From assembly GCF_001955715.1 (NCBI RefSeq), contig NZ_CP019239.1:868001-932000 (forward strand): a stretch of DNA of 64,000 nt, read 5' to 3'. The stretch's first letter is position 1. Every line of letters begins with the position of its first letter. The notes under the pieces were generated by a model. That model was given only the letters and a program-made list of their open reading frames with translations, was not told the origin of the DNA and ran no database searches. Shown piece by piece: positions 1 to 8,187 of this stretch. The DNA is from Rhodoferax saidenbachensis (GTDB taxonomy: Bacteria; Pseudomonadota; Gammaproteobacteria; Burkholderiales; Burkholderiaceae_C). The position numbers and the translations under genes were made by a program.

Positions 1-2010
1 GTGGCGCATGGCCAGCACGTATTCGGCCAGCAGCTCGGCCGCATGGCTGCCGACGATGGTCACGCCCAGAATCTTGTCCTTGCCGGGCACGGTGAGCACT
101 TTCACAAACCCGTGCGCCTCGCTGTCGGCAATGGCGCGGTCCAGGTCGTCAATGCCGTATTTCGTCACCTCATAGGCAACCCCTTGTTCCTTCGCATCCT
201 GCTCATTCAGTCCCACACGTGCCACCTCGGGGTCGATGAAGGTGGCCCAGGGGATGACCGAGTAGTCGGCCTTGAACTTTTTGAAGTCGCCAAACAATGC
301 GTTCACCGCGGCATACCAGGCCTGGTGGGATGCCGTGTGGGTGAACTGGAACGGCCCGGCCACATCCCCTGCTGCATAGATGTTGGGGTAAATGGTTTGC
401 AGGTACTCGTTGGTCTGCACGGTCTTGTGGGTGGGGATGCCCAGCTCTTCCAGCCCGTAGCCGGTGAGGCGCGCGCTGCGGCCCACGGCGCACAGCAACT
501 GGTCAAACGCGATGCTTTTTTCCGCGCCACCGTGTTCCACCACCAGGACCTTCTCGCCACCAGTGCGCTCGCAACGCAAAGCCTTGTGGCCAGTGAGCAC
601 CTGTACGCCGTCTTTTTGCAGCGCCTCGGTGGCCAGTGCGGACACTTCAACGTCTTCGCGCAGCATGATGCGCGGCGCCATCTCGACTTGCGTGACCTGT
701 GCGCCCAATCGTGCAAAGGCCTGTGCCAGTTCACACCCAATCGGACCACCGCCCAGCACCACCAGCCGTTTTGGAATCTCATCCAGCTTGGCAAAGGCGT
801 CCCACAGCGTGTCGCTGGTGACATAACCCACGTCATCCAGCCCAGGAAGTGGCGGCACAAAGGGGCGGGCACCTGCAGCGATGACGATGCTGCGGGTGGT
901 CAACACCTGCTTGCCGCCGCCGTTGAGCGCAATCTCTACTGTCCACGGGTTGACGATCTTCGCGTAACCCTGCAGCACTTCCACACCCAGGCCGGTGTAG
1001 CGCTCCACACTGTCGTGCGGCTCGATGGCGGCAATGATGGCGTGGATGCGCTGCATCACCGCCTTGAAACTGAAGGTCGGCTCTGCGTTGTGCAGGCCGT
1101 AGGTCTTGCCGTTGCGCATCTGCTGCGCCAGCTTGGCGCTTTTGATCAGTGCCTTGCTCGGCACACAGCCGTAGTTCAGGCAGTCGCCGCCCATCTTGTG
1201 CGCTTCCACCAGCGTCACCTTGGCCTTGACCACGGCGGCGATGTAGGCGGACACCAGCCCGCCCGCGCCGCCGCCGATGACGATGAGATTGCGGTCAAAG
1301 GTCTTGGGGCGCACGGCGTTCCAGCGTGCATACACGCGGCGTTTTTGCACAGCATTCAGTACCCAACGCGCCAGCAGCGGAAAGAGGCCCAGCAGTACAA
1401 AAGAGCCCAGCAGCGCCGGGCTCACGACGTCCCGCAGGCTTTGGATGCTGGCCAGTTGGGTGCCCGCATTCACATACACCGCCGTGCCTGCCAGCATGCC
1501 CAACTGGCTCGCCCAGTAAAACGTCCGGGTGCGCATGGCAGTCAGCCCCATGGCCAGGTTGATCACAAAGAAGGGCACCAGCGGTACCAGCCGCAGGCTC
1601 AGCAGGTAAAACACGCCTTCGCGCTCCACGCCCTTGTTGATCTCCTCCAGCCGCGTGGAAAAGCGGGCCTGCACCACGTCACGCAATACAAAACGCGCTA
1701 TCAGGAACGACAACGTGGCCCCGATGCTGGACGCAAACGACACCAGCAGCAGCCCCCAGCCCAGGCCAAACAGGGCACCTCCCGCCAGCGTCAGGATGAC
1801 GGCGCCTGGCAACGACAGCGACGTCACCGCGACGTACAGCAGAAAGTAGGTCGCGCGCACCGTCCAGGGCGACTCTGCATAACCCTGGGCCAGGCGGTCC
1901 TGGCTGGCCTGCAGGGCGTCCAGGCTCAGGTACTGGTTCAGTCCCAGCGCAAAAAACAAGACCACGCCTGCGAGCAGCAGGCCCAGCACGCCGAGTTTTT
2001 TCAGGTTCAT
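1..2010 (-). CDS. VTT-domain / FAD-dependent oxidoreductase fusion (mercuric-reductase-like), 3' end outside window
   Basis: The gene starts with ATG at 2010 and runs off the window with no stop in 670 codons. The N-terminal ~230 residues are hydrophobic and fit a VTT (TVP38/TMEM64, SNARE-associated) membrane domain. From about residue 240 the protein is a class I pyridine nucleotide-disulfide oxidoreductase, with a dinucleotide motif GGGAGG and the redox-active disulfide motif GGDCLNYGCVPSK at about 273-285. Known relatives are mercuric reductase and dihydrolipoamide dehydrogenase. No N-terminal heavy-metal-binding domain is seen, so mercury specificity is not supported. Typical fusions of this kind are a little over 700 residues, so roughly 40-50 residues should be missing. 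The CDP-alcohol phosphatidyltransferase lies 13 bp upstream on the same strand and is probably co-transcribed. The substrate is unknown. Confidence 0.85.
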   Translation of the reverse strand, partial: MNLKKLGVLGLLLAGVVLFFALGLNQYLSLDALQASQDRLAQGYAESPWTVRATYFLLYVAVTSLSLPGAVILTLAGGALFGLGWGLLLVSFASSIGATLSFLIARFVLRDVVQARFSTRLEEINKGVEREGVFYLLSLRLVPLVPFFVINLAMGLTAMRTRTFYWASQLGMLAGTAVYVNAGTQLASIQSLRDVVSPALLGSFVLLGLFPLLARWVLNAVQKRRVYARWNAVRPKTFDRNLIVIGGGAGGLVSAYIAAVVKAKVTLVEAHKMGGDCLNYGCVPSKALIKSAKLAQQMRNGKTYGLHNAEPTFSFKAVMQRIHAIIAAIEPHDSVERYTGLGVEVLQGYAKIVNPWTVEIALNGGGKQVLTTRSIVIAAGARPFVPPLPGLDDVGYVTSDTLWDAFAKLDEIPKRLVVLGGGPIGCELAQAFARLGAQVTQVEMAPRIMLREDVEVSALATEALQKDGVQVLTGHKALRCERTGGEKVLVVEHGGAEKSIAFDQLLCAVGRSARLTGYGLEELGIPTHKTVQTNEYLQTIYPNIYAAGDVAGPFQFTHTASHQAWYAAVNALFGDFKKFKADYSVIPWATFIDPEVARVGLNEQDAKEQGVAYEVTKYGIDDLDRAIADSEAHGFVKVLTVPGKDKILGVTIVGSHAAELLAEYVLAMRH

Positions 2011-2023
2011 GGCAAACGTCCTG

Positions 2024-2629
2024 TCAGGAAAAAGCGCGCCAACCCCATACGATGCGGGTGGCGATGGTGATGCCGCACAGGCCGGCGAAGGCATAGGCGA
2101 GCAGCGCAAAGTGTTGCGGCCACAGGCACATGGCGGCAAAGAAGGCCAGCGTCTCGGTGGCCTCGGTCAGGCCACCCAAAAAGTAAAAGGACTTGTCGGG
2201 GTAATCGGTGTTGGTCAGGCCCCGCTTGGCGGCCAGCACCGCAAACGCCAGAAAGCTGCTGCTGGTGCCAATGAAGGCCGCCAGCAGTACGGCCGCGGCC
2301 AGCGCGTTGTCAGCAGGGCTGGCAAAGGCAAAGGCCAGCGGAATGCTCGCGTAAAACAGGAAGTCCAGCGCGATGTCCAGAAAGCCACCCGCATCGCTGG
2401 GGCGCGTCTCACGTGCCACCGCACCGTCCAATGCATCGCAAATTCTTGAGAGAAAAATAGCCACAGCCCCCGCCAAATATGCGTGAGCAGCTATCAAAAT
2501 TGCAGCAATCAGCCCGATGGCGAAGCCCACCAGCGTGATGCTATTGGCCCCTACCCGTGCGCGCACCAGCACCCGCGCAGTGGCGGTGACGGCGGGGCGG
2601 ATCAGGGCGGTGGCGAAGCGGTCGAGCAT
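2024..2629 (-). CDS. CDP-alcohol phosphatidyltransferase family membrane protein
   Basis: This 201-residue multi-pass membrane protein carries the family signature: D65, D68, G69, A72, R73, G81, D85 and D89, in the order DxxDGxxAR...GxxxDxxxD. Enzymes of this family transfer a phosphatidyl or related group from a CDP-alcohol to an acceptor alcohol at the membrane. The acceptor cannot be read from the sequence; known family members include PgsA and PssA. The gene is immediately upstream of the VTT/FAD oxidoreductase and on the same strand. Residues about 45-60, just before the active-site motif, are encoded by a copy of the short interspersed repeat described elsewhere (2453-2506). Confidence 0.85.
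   Translation of the reverse strand: MLDRFATALIRPAVTATARVLVRARVGANSITLVGFAIGLIAAILIAAHAYLAGAVAIFLSRICDALDGAVARETRPSDAGGFLDIALDFLFYASIPLAFAFASPADNALAAAVLLAAFIGTSSSFLAFAVLAAKRGLTNTDYPDKSFYFLGGLTEATETLAFFAAMCLWPQHFALLAYAFAGLCGITIATRIVWGWRAFS
2453..2506 (-). repeat. Short interspersed repeat, copy 1 (inside CDP-alcohol phosphatidyltransferase gene)
   Basis: Read on the minus strand it gives GATAGCTGCTCACGCATA followed by GGCGGGGGCTGTGGCTATTT, matching the family core ATAGCTGCTTGCGCA ... AGGGCTAGAGGCC. It is translated as part of a membrane helix (ILIAAHAYLAGA). Confidence 0.6.
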
Positions 2630-2725
2630 GGGGTGTGGCGGTGAGTGTTACACAAGCGGCACGCGGCATGTTGGCATGTGCGCTGCTCTGTGGAGTTGGG
2701 TTTGCTTTGTTCATTGTTTTTGCCG

Positions 2726-3213
2726 GCGGCGCACCTCGCTTTCCCCCCTATCCCCCCGCCCTTTCCACCCCGCCGGGCGGAAAGGGAGCCTTAACAGCCG
2801 ATCTTGCTTCTGCGTTCCGGCGACGGAATGATTGGGGGAGGTTGCCACCGTCTGTGTATGCCACGGCCAGAGCTTGCGGTTGTAGTGATTTCCATCGGGT
2901 GGGCTCTGAGCTGCTGGCGGCTGCGCCTGCCAGTGACGAGTCATAAGTTGGCCGCGTTCATATACCCGTTCGGGCTGAGCCTGTCGAAGCCCCACCCACC
3001 CATAAGCCCTGTCTCGCCGCTGGCGCGCAGCGGCCAGCCGGCTCCGAGCCAACCCGTTTGATACACCTACAACCGCATGCACTGGCCGTGGCGGACAGTA
3101 GCGGTGGCAACCTCACCCCGTGAACCCCTTTCCAAAACGAAACAACCAAATCGGCTGTTAAGGCTCCCTTTCCGCCCGGCGGGGTGGAAAGGGCGGGAAG
3201 CGAGGTGTGCCGC
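2726..3213. repeat. Long imperfect inverted-repeat element without genes
   Basis: The 670 bp between the phosphatidyltransferase start and the ABC ATPase stop hold no convincing gene. The two halves are diverged inverted copies of each other. The outer arms are near-identical for about 60 bp (2726-2792 against 3150-3213: GCACCTCGCTTTCC, then CCCTTTCCACCCCGCCGGGC, then GGAAAGGGAGCCTTAACAGC). Further inward, shorter blocks pair (GGTTGCCACCG, GCCACGGCC, TGCGGTTGTAG). A Comamonadaceae-type REP motif, GTTCGGGCTGAGCCTGTCGA, sits near the centre at about 2968. This could be a MITE-like or structured repeat; no transposase is present. Confidence 0.7.
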
Positions 3214-3302
3214 AGGTAAGAATAAAGTCGAAGAAAAGGGTCCCTCAGACAATCACTGTCTGGTCAAGCAGACCCAAAACCCTTCAGCTCGCGCTGCAAG
3301 CG

Positions 3303-3932
3303 CTAGGACGATGCGAGCTGCGTCAGATGCGCCGCATCAGCCACATCCCCCACATCGTGCGTCACCAGCAGCGCCGGAATATTGCGCGCCTTCACCAGCC
3401 CAAACACCAGCGCACGCATGCGGTCTTTCAGCGCGGCGTCGAGTTTGGAGAACGGTTCGTCCAACAACAACGCATGGGGCTGTGCCAGCAGCGCGCGCGC
3501 CAGTGCGATGCGGGTGCGCTGGCCGCCAGACAGGGTGGCGGGGTTGGCGTGGGTGGTGCCGGTCATTTCTACATCTGCCAATGCCTGCGCTACCTGCGCA
3601 TCGCGTGCGGCGCGCGGGCCGGCGGGCACGGCAAACAGCAGGTTCTCCCCCACGGTCATGTGGGCAAACAGCAGGTCTTCCTGAAACAGGATGCCTACGC
3701 GGCGTGCCTGTGTTGGCAGTGTGTCGATGCGCGTGCCTTCCAGTTGCACCTCGCCGTCAAACCGCAGGCCTTCGGGCAGCGTCCCGCACACTGCGGCCAG
3801 CAGGCTGGACTTGCCCGAACCGCTGGGCCCCATCAGCGTGTGTACCGTGCCGGGCGCTATCTGCAGATGCAGCCCACGGACCAGCGTCGTAGCGGGCGTG
3901 GACAGGTGGTGCACATGGATTTGCAGGCTCAT
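3303..3932 (-). CDS. ynjD: ABC transporter ATP-binding protein, YnjD-like
   Basis: This 209-residue ABC ATPase has a Walker A at 35-42 (GPSGSGKS), signature LSGGQ at 134-138, Walker B LLLDEP at 155-160 and switch histidine H192. It would power import by the permease encoded upstream at 4334-6034. Size and context match YnjD of the YnjBCD system, whose substrate is not firmly known. The start overlaps the stop of the Rieske gene by 4 bp, so translation is probably coupled. A YnjB-like binding protein is encoded about 10 kb away (14002-15198). Confidence 0.85.
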   Translation of the reverse strand: MSLQIHVHHLSTPATTLVRGLHLQIAPGTVHTLMGPSGSGKSSLLAAVCGTLPEGLRFDGEVQLEGTRIDTLPTQARRVGILFQEDLLFAHMTVGENLLFAVPAGPRAARDAQVAQALADVEMTGTTHANPATLSGGQRTRIALARALLAQPHALLLDEPFSKLDAALKDRMRALVFGLVKARNIPALLVTHDVGDVADAAHLTQLASS

Positions 3933-4321
3933 GGAGTGGGTGCGTCCTGGGCGATGCGGATATGGCCTTGCGCGTCGACCTCCAGCGGAATCGGCAGCAG
4001 CGATTCGCCCTCGCAGTCACCGGAGGTACACAGGCCATCGCTCCAGCGGTATTGGGCGTAGTGCACATTGCAGCTCACGCTGGTGTGCGGGGTGTAGATC
4101 AGGTGTTGCTGCTTTTCTGCCAGCGGCACGCCAAAGTGGGCACAGCGGTTCACATAGGCCTTGACCTCCGGGCCGCTGCGCAGCAACAGCAGTTTGAAGG
4201 TCTGCACGGTATGCATGCAGGCCGCGCCGTCCACCAGGGTGTCGCGCAGGCCCAGCAGCGTGCCGGGCGCGGGCGCGCCTGGCACGTCAAACCAGTGTTG
4301 GGGCGGTGGCAGGTCGCTCAT
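3929..4321 (-). CDS. Small Rieske [2Fe-2S] protein inside the ABC transporter operon
   Basis: This 130-residue protein has a Rieske cluster motif: C60-A-H62 and C84-xx-H87, 21 residues apart between H62 and C84. It has no signal peptide and no fused oxygenase domain, so it resembles a stand-alone ferredoxin-type Rieske protein. Two more cysteines (C98, C103) lie after the motif. It lies 12 bp after the permease stop and overlaps the ATPase start by 4 bp, so it is part of the same transcription unit. Its role next to an importer is unknown; electron transfer or redox sensing is an inference. Confidence 0.8.
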   Translation of the reverse strand: MSDLPPPQHWFDVPGAPAPGTLLGLRDTLVDGAACMHTVQTFKLLLLRSGPEVKAYVNRCAHFGVPLAEKQQHLIYTPHTSVSCNVHYAQYRWSDGLCTSGDCEGESLLPIPLEVDAQGHIRIAQDAPTP

Positions 4322-4333
4322 GGGGGCTGTGCG

Positions 4334-6034
4334 TCAAGTGGGTCCGGTGGATGCGGCATTGTGCCCAATGCCCTGTGCGGTCTGCACAAAGCGCCGCGGC
4401 TGCGCCCATGCCGCCGCCAGCGCAAACACCAGCACCGGCAGCAGCCACTGCAGCCAGGCAAACGCGGCGGTGAGCGAGCGCTGGCCACCGGCGGCCAGGT
4501 TCACGGCTTCGGTGGTCACGGTGGCAAAGCGGCCCGCGCCCACGTACAAGGTGGGCAGATACTGCGCCACGCTGACCGCAAAACCAATCGCCACACTGGC
4601 CGCCAGCGCACTGCGCAACAGCGGCCATTTCACCCGCAGCAAAAACACGGCGTGGCGGTGGCCCAGGCTGGCACTCACGTGGCGAAGGCGTGGGTCAAAC
4701 CCCTGGTAAGGCCCTTGCAGCGCAATCAGCACATACGGCAGCACGGCCAGCGTGTGCGCCAGCCACAGGCCGGTTCCCGTGGTGTCCAGGCCCCAGGCGA
4801 GGCTGAGCCGGTGCAGGCCAACGACCCACAACACCGCAGGCAGCACCAGCGGCAGCATCAGCACAGGGCGGGCGCGCAACTGCCAGCGCGCAGGCGCCCA
4901 CTCCAGCCAGGCCACGGCCCACAGCAGCGCCGCCCCGCTGCTGGCCAGGGCTAGCCACACGGTCGTCCACAGGGTGTCGCTGCTGCGCGCCACGCCTTGC
5001 CACGCCGCCCAGGTGAGGGCATCGGGCCAAAGCTGCGGAAACGGCCAGGGCCCGATGACGCTGCCCAGCAGCAATGCCAGCATCACCGCGCCGTACACCG
5101 CTACCAGCCATGCTAGCGCTGTGGGCCTGCCTACCGTCTGCGCGCGGCCTGCATGCTTGGCGGCGCCACGCGTCCAGCGCTTGCGCCACGTGGTGCCGTG
5201 CAGCAGCGCCCAGGTCAGCGCGGCGCACAAGGCCAGCACCGCCGCCAGCAGCCAGGCTGCGGCAACGCCTTGCGCGTTCATCGCCGGGTCGGCGTCTTGC
5301 AGCCACTGCCAGGCCAGCACTGCCAGCGTGGGCGGTGTGCCGGGGCCAACGAGCAGCGCCACGTCCACCACGGTGAGCCCATAGGCCAGAACTGCCAGCA
5401 AAGGCGCCGCCAGGCGCGGCAGCAGTTGCGGCCAGCCCACGCGCCACCAGGCGGCCGCTGCGCTGTAGCCCAACGTGTGCGCCAGGCGCAGCTCCTGCTG
5501 CAGGCGCTGCGCCACATCGGGCCGCTGCAGGTGGGCCAGGGACGCCCACAGCAAAAACGGAATTTCCTTGCACACCAGCACCGCGATCAGGCCCAAGCCC
5601 CAGGGGTCTTGTGTGGTGGGCCAGGGCGGGGGCGCCGTCAGCCCGGTGGCCCAGGGCGAGAACAGGCGCAGCAGCCAACCGCTGGGCGCCAGCAGCGCCA
5701 ACAGCCCAATGGCAAAAGCAGCGTGCGGCACCGCCAGCAGGGGCGAGAGCAGGCGGGTAAGCCGAGTGCTCTGAGCAGTGCTGTGCAACTGCCCCACCGT
5801 GGCCGCCAGGATCCACGCCGTGGCGGCGGTGGCCAGGAGCGTGGAGGCCACACCGGTCCACACACTGGTGCCCAGTGCCGCAGCGGTGTGCGGCGCATGC
5901 GCCAGAGCGGTCCAGCCTGCAGCATCCAGCCCGGCCGCCACGGCGCCCCACAGGCTCCAGCCCAGCGGCAGCAGCACCGCCGCCAGCAGCGCAAACGCTA
6001 CGGGGTGGCTGTGGGTGGGGTGGCTGTGTTGCAT
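4334..6034 (-). CDS. ynjC: ABC transporter permease with two fused membrane domains, YnjC-like
   Basis: This is a 566-residue, very hydrophobic protein with two consecutive binding-protein-dependent permease halves, as in the ThiP/YnjC type. I chose the ATG at 6034 (MQHSHPTHSHP). The frame stays open for 37 codons upstream, but that extension is encoded by the short interspersed repeat at 6048-6103 and is unlikely to be real. It is followed by the Rieske and ATPase genes. Together with the YnjB-like protein at 14002-15198 it would form an importer of uncertain substrate. Confidence 0.85.
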   Translation of the reverse strand: MQHSHPTHSHPVAFALLAAVLLPLGWSLWGAVAAGLDAAGWTALAHAPHTAAALGTSVWTGVASTLLATAATAWILAATVGQLHSTAQSTRLTRLLSPLLAVPHAAFAIGLLALLAPSGWLLRLFSPWATGLTAPPPWPTTQDPWGLGLIAVLVCKEIPFLLWASLAHLQRPDVAQRLQQELRLAHTLGYSAAAAWWRVGWPQLLPRLAAPLLAVLAYGLTVVDVALLVGPGTPPTLAVLAWQWLQDADPAMNAQGVAAAWLLAAVLALCAALTWALLHGTTWRKRWTRGAAKHAGRAQTVGRPTALAWLVAVYGAVMLALLLGSVIGPWPFPQLWPDALTWAAWQGVARSSDTLWTTVWLALASSGAALLWAVAWLEWAPARWQLRARPVLMLPLVLPAVLWVVGLHRLSLAWGLDTTGTGLWLAHTLAVLPYVLIALQGPYQGFDPRLRHVSASLGHRHAVFLLRVKWPLLRSALAASVAIGFAVSVAQYLPTLYVGAGRFATVTTEAVNLAAGGQRSLTAAFAWLQWLLPVLVFALAAAWAQPRRFVQTAQGIGHNAASTGPT

Positions 6035-6047
6035 CGATAAATAGTAG

Positions 6048-6103
6048 TCAAACTGGCCTCTAGCCCTCATGGAGTATGCGCAAGCAGCTATGAAATATGT
6101 AGC
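6048..6103 (-). repeat. Short interspersed repeat, copy 2 (upstream of ABC permease)
   Basis: The minus strand reads GCTACATATTTCATAGCTGC then TTGCGCATACTCCATGAGGG then CTAGAGGCCAGTTTGA. It is one of the best-preserved copies and lies between divergent genes, in the 207 bp gap upstream of the permease and SDR genes. Confidence 0.75.
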
Positions 6104-6241
6104 GTTTAGGCATCTCGTGCAGGCACTTCTTTTGCGCTGCGTCAATGCGCGGTAGCCCCCAGTTGAACACCATAGAAGCTCTCATTGTCGGATCGTTCCC
6201 ATAGATCGTGAACAGGCGCTTACACACTTCAGGAGAAAACC

Positions 6242-6994
6242 ATGCGTTTACAAGGAAAGACTATTTTGGTCACCGGGGGTGCCAGTGGCATTGGTCTGGC
6301 CACTGTGGAGCGCTGTTTGCAAGAGGGCGCCAACGTGGCAATGGCCGACCTGGCCAGTTCCAAGGGCGCCAAGCTGGCGGAGGCGCTGGCGCACCAGCAC
6401 GGCGGGCGCTGCCGCTTCCTGGCGGCCGACATGGCGTCTACCGCGCAAGTGGACCAACTCATCACCGACACCGTGGCCGCCTTTGGCCGCCTGGACGGTG
6501 TGTTCAACAACGCGGGCATTGGTGGCTTGAGCCCCGCAGATGCGTACACCGACGAAGACTTCACGCGCATCATCGACATCAATCTGGTGGGCGTGTTCCG
6601 CGTGGCGCGCGCTGCGCTGCGCCAGATGTACGCACAGGGCAGCGGCAGCATCGTCAACTGCGCGTCCATCCTCGGGGTGTTTGGCCAAAGCATGACGGCC
6701 GCCTATTCCGCTGCCAAGGGCGGCGTCGTGAACATGACGCGCACCCTGGCCCTGGAGGCGGCAGCCAAAGGCGTGCGTGTGAACTCGGTGGGCCCCGGCT
6801 ACATCGAGACGCCTTTGCTCGCTGGGCTGGAGCCCGCCATGAAACAAGGGCTGATTGCCCTGCACCCCATAGGGCGCCTGGGGCGGCCTGAAGAGGTGGC
6901 GAACCCGGTGCTGTTTTTGCTGAGCGACGAGGCCAGCTTCATCACCGGCGCCAACCTGTTGGTGGATGGCGGCTTTACGGCCGGCAAGTCCTAG
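6242..6994 (+). CDS. SDR-family NAD(P)-dependent oxidoreductase
   Basis: This 250-residue classical short-chain dehydrogenase has cofactor motif TGGASGIG at 11-18, NNAG at 89-92, catalytic S142 and the Y155-xxx-K159 pair. D36 at the end of the second strand suggests a preference for NAD. The start is supported by an AGGAG about 8 bases before the ATG. The substrate cannot be deduced. The gene is monocistronic, divergent from the ABC transporter operon and followed by REP-type repeats. Confidence 0.9.
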   Translation: MRLQGKTILVTGGASGIGLATVERCLQEGANVAMADLASSKGAKLAEALAHQHGGRCRFLAADMASTAQVDQLITDTVAAFGRLDGVFNNAGIGGLSPADAYTDEDFTRIIDINLVGVFRVARAALRQMYAQGSGSIVNCASILGVFGQSMTAAYSAAKGGVVNMTRTLALEAAAKGVRVNSVGPGYIETPLLAGLEPAMKQGLIALHPIGRLGRPEEVANPVLFLLSDEASFITGANLLVDGGFTAGKS

Positions 6995-7079
6995 GCCGCA
7001 CGCCGCCGCGCTCCCCGCCGGGCGAGCGCATTCTGGGGCTGGCGGACTGGCCTTAAAAACCATGCTGAACGACAACCTC

Positions 7080-7183
7080 CGTTCGGGCTGAGCTTGTCGA
7101 AGCCTCCAGCAAGTCCTCGGTTTGGTAAGGGCGGCGTTTCGACCCCTTCGACAGGCTCAGGACAGGCCGCTCAACGCGAACGG
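7080..7183. repeat. Pair of inverted REP-type motifs
   Basis: GTTCGGGCTGAGCTTGTCGA (7081-7100) is followed by the inverted motif CCTTCGACAGGCTCAGGACA (7145-7164) and then CGCGAACGG. The two can fold into a stem. It lies behind the SDR gene and in front of the convergent KTSC gene. The same motif occurs at about 2968 within the 2726-3213 element. Confidence 0.7.
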
Positions 7184-7201
7184 ACGCAAAGTCGGGAGCA
7201 T

Positions 7202-7477
7202 CTACGGCCCGCCACCACCAAACAGGTCATCCCATGATTTGGCGCTGCCGGCCGCTGGCGGTGCGGCCATCGGCGTCGCCTTGGGGTATTCCTCGGCGAT
7301 GCGGTCTTCCCAGTAGGTGGCGGGCGTGGGTGCATTGCACAGCCGGCGGTAGACCTCTGCCGGCACCTGTTTGTAGGCCAGCACGGTCTTGTTGTCCCAA
7401 TGCAGTTCGAGCTGCTGCGAAGCCGTGTCGTAATCGGCGCGCCGGAGGCGGCCACTGGTGAATGTTTTGCTGGGCAT
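7202..7477 (-). CDS. KTSC-domain protein
   Basis: This is a 91-residue protein. Residues ~10-66 match the KTSC domain, named after the C-terminal part of lysyl-tRNA synthetase-like proteins, with the typical pattern ADYDxxxxxLELHW, VLAYKQVP, VYRRLCNA and a YWEDRIAEEYP tail. The last ~20 residues are Ala/Gly-rich and low complexity. The molecular function of this domain is not established. The gene lies alone between the REP pair and the divergent HEPN-like gene. Confidence 0.75.
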   Translation of the reverse strand: MPSKTFTSGRLRRADYDTASQQLELHWDNKTVLAYKQVPAEVYRRLCNAPTPATYWEDRIAEEYPKATPMAAPPAAGSAKSWDDLFGGGGP

Positions 7478-7620
7478 GGTGGGGGTGGGCGGGTTGGCAG
7501 CGCAATATACTGCCCAAAAATCAAGTGAACACTATGGCTTGCTGCAAGAGTGGCCTGCACTGTGACAGCAGATCTATTCTGGTTAGCGTTTCTGCGATGT
7601 AAATCGCGTTAAGTATCAAC

Positions 7621-8127
7621 ATGTCTCACCCTACTGCCTACCACCAACTGGGCCAGTTTATTGTGGCGTTTCAACACCTTGAAGGCGCTGTGAACGATTT
7701 GTTCGAGTTGCTCGCCGGAGGCGATTGCGAAGCAACACGAATCTTGGTGAACGACTTAGAGTACGGCAAGCGTCTGAATACTGCTGACGTTCTGTTCGCG
7801 CGATTCGTGGATATTCGCACGAACACGGATCCAGCTGCGAAGACAGAATTTCACAATCTGATGGTCGAACTCCGGGCGCTAGGAGAGCGGCGGAATGACA
7901 TGGTTCACTCGCGATACCACCGCTGGATAGACGCTGGTGGTAGCGAAGGACTTCTCCGTCAGAATTCCAAGCTGCGAGGAAAGGCCGGCGAGCGCGAGGA
8001 GTCTGAAGAGGAACTGCAGCCAGCCGCTTTCGACGCTGACTTGGAACGATTGGCACAGTCAGCCGCAAAGCTTGAACGCTTTCGCTTGAAGGTTATTGAT
8101 TGGCTCTACCCGGGTGTGGACGTTTAA
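7621..8127 (+). CDS. Uncharacterised helical protein with a HEPN-like Rx4H motif
   Basis: I do not recognise a named family. The 168-residue protein is predicted from composition to be almost wholly helical and contains R91-NDMV-H96, an Rx4H arrangement typical of HEPN-superfamily proteins, which include many RNases and toxins. Local base composition is visibly lower in GC than the housekeeping genes around it, which suggests acquisition. A GNAT gene follows on the same strand after 60 bp. No obvious antitoxin partner is present, so a toxin role is speculative. Confidence 0.6.
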   Translation: MSHPTAYHQLGQFIVAFQHLEGAVNDLFELLAGGDCEATRILVNDLEYGKRLNTADVLFARFVDIRTNTDPAAKTEFHNLMVELRALGERRNDMVHSRYHRWIDAGGSEGLLRQNSKLRGKAGEREESEEELQPAAFDADLERLAQSAAKLERFRLKVIDWLYPGVDV

Positions 8128-8187
8128 CACGCCAACCAATACGGACCAGCAACAGCAGAAGGCGGCTTCGCCGCCAAGTGCTGTGGA

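Noticed and set aside
1..2070. A 689-codon open frame on the plus strand
   Set aside because: It is antisense to the FAD oxidoreductase, which has clear motifs on the minus strand. The translation is rich in His/Gln/Arg, as expected from a shadow frame in high-GC DNA.
2726..3213. CRISPR or insertion sequence in the repeat-rich gaps
   Set aside because: Repeats are inverted and not evenly spaced direct repeats, and no cas or transposase gene is present anywhere in the window.
6035..6145. N-terminal extension of the ABC permease (MTQRKRSACTRC...)
   Set aside because: It is encoded by short-repeat copy 2; the hydrophobic permease begins properly at 6034.
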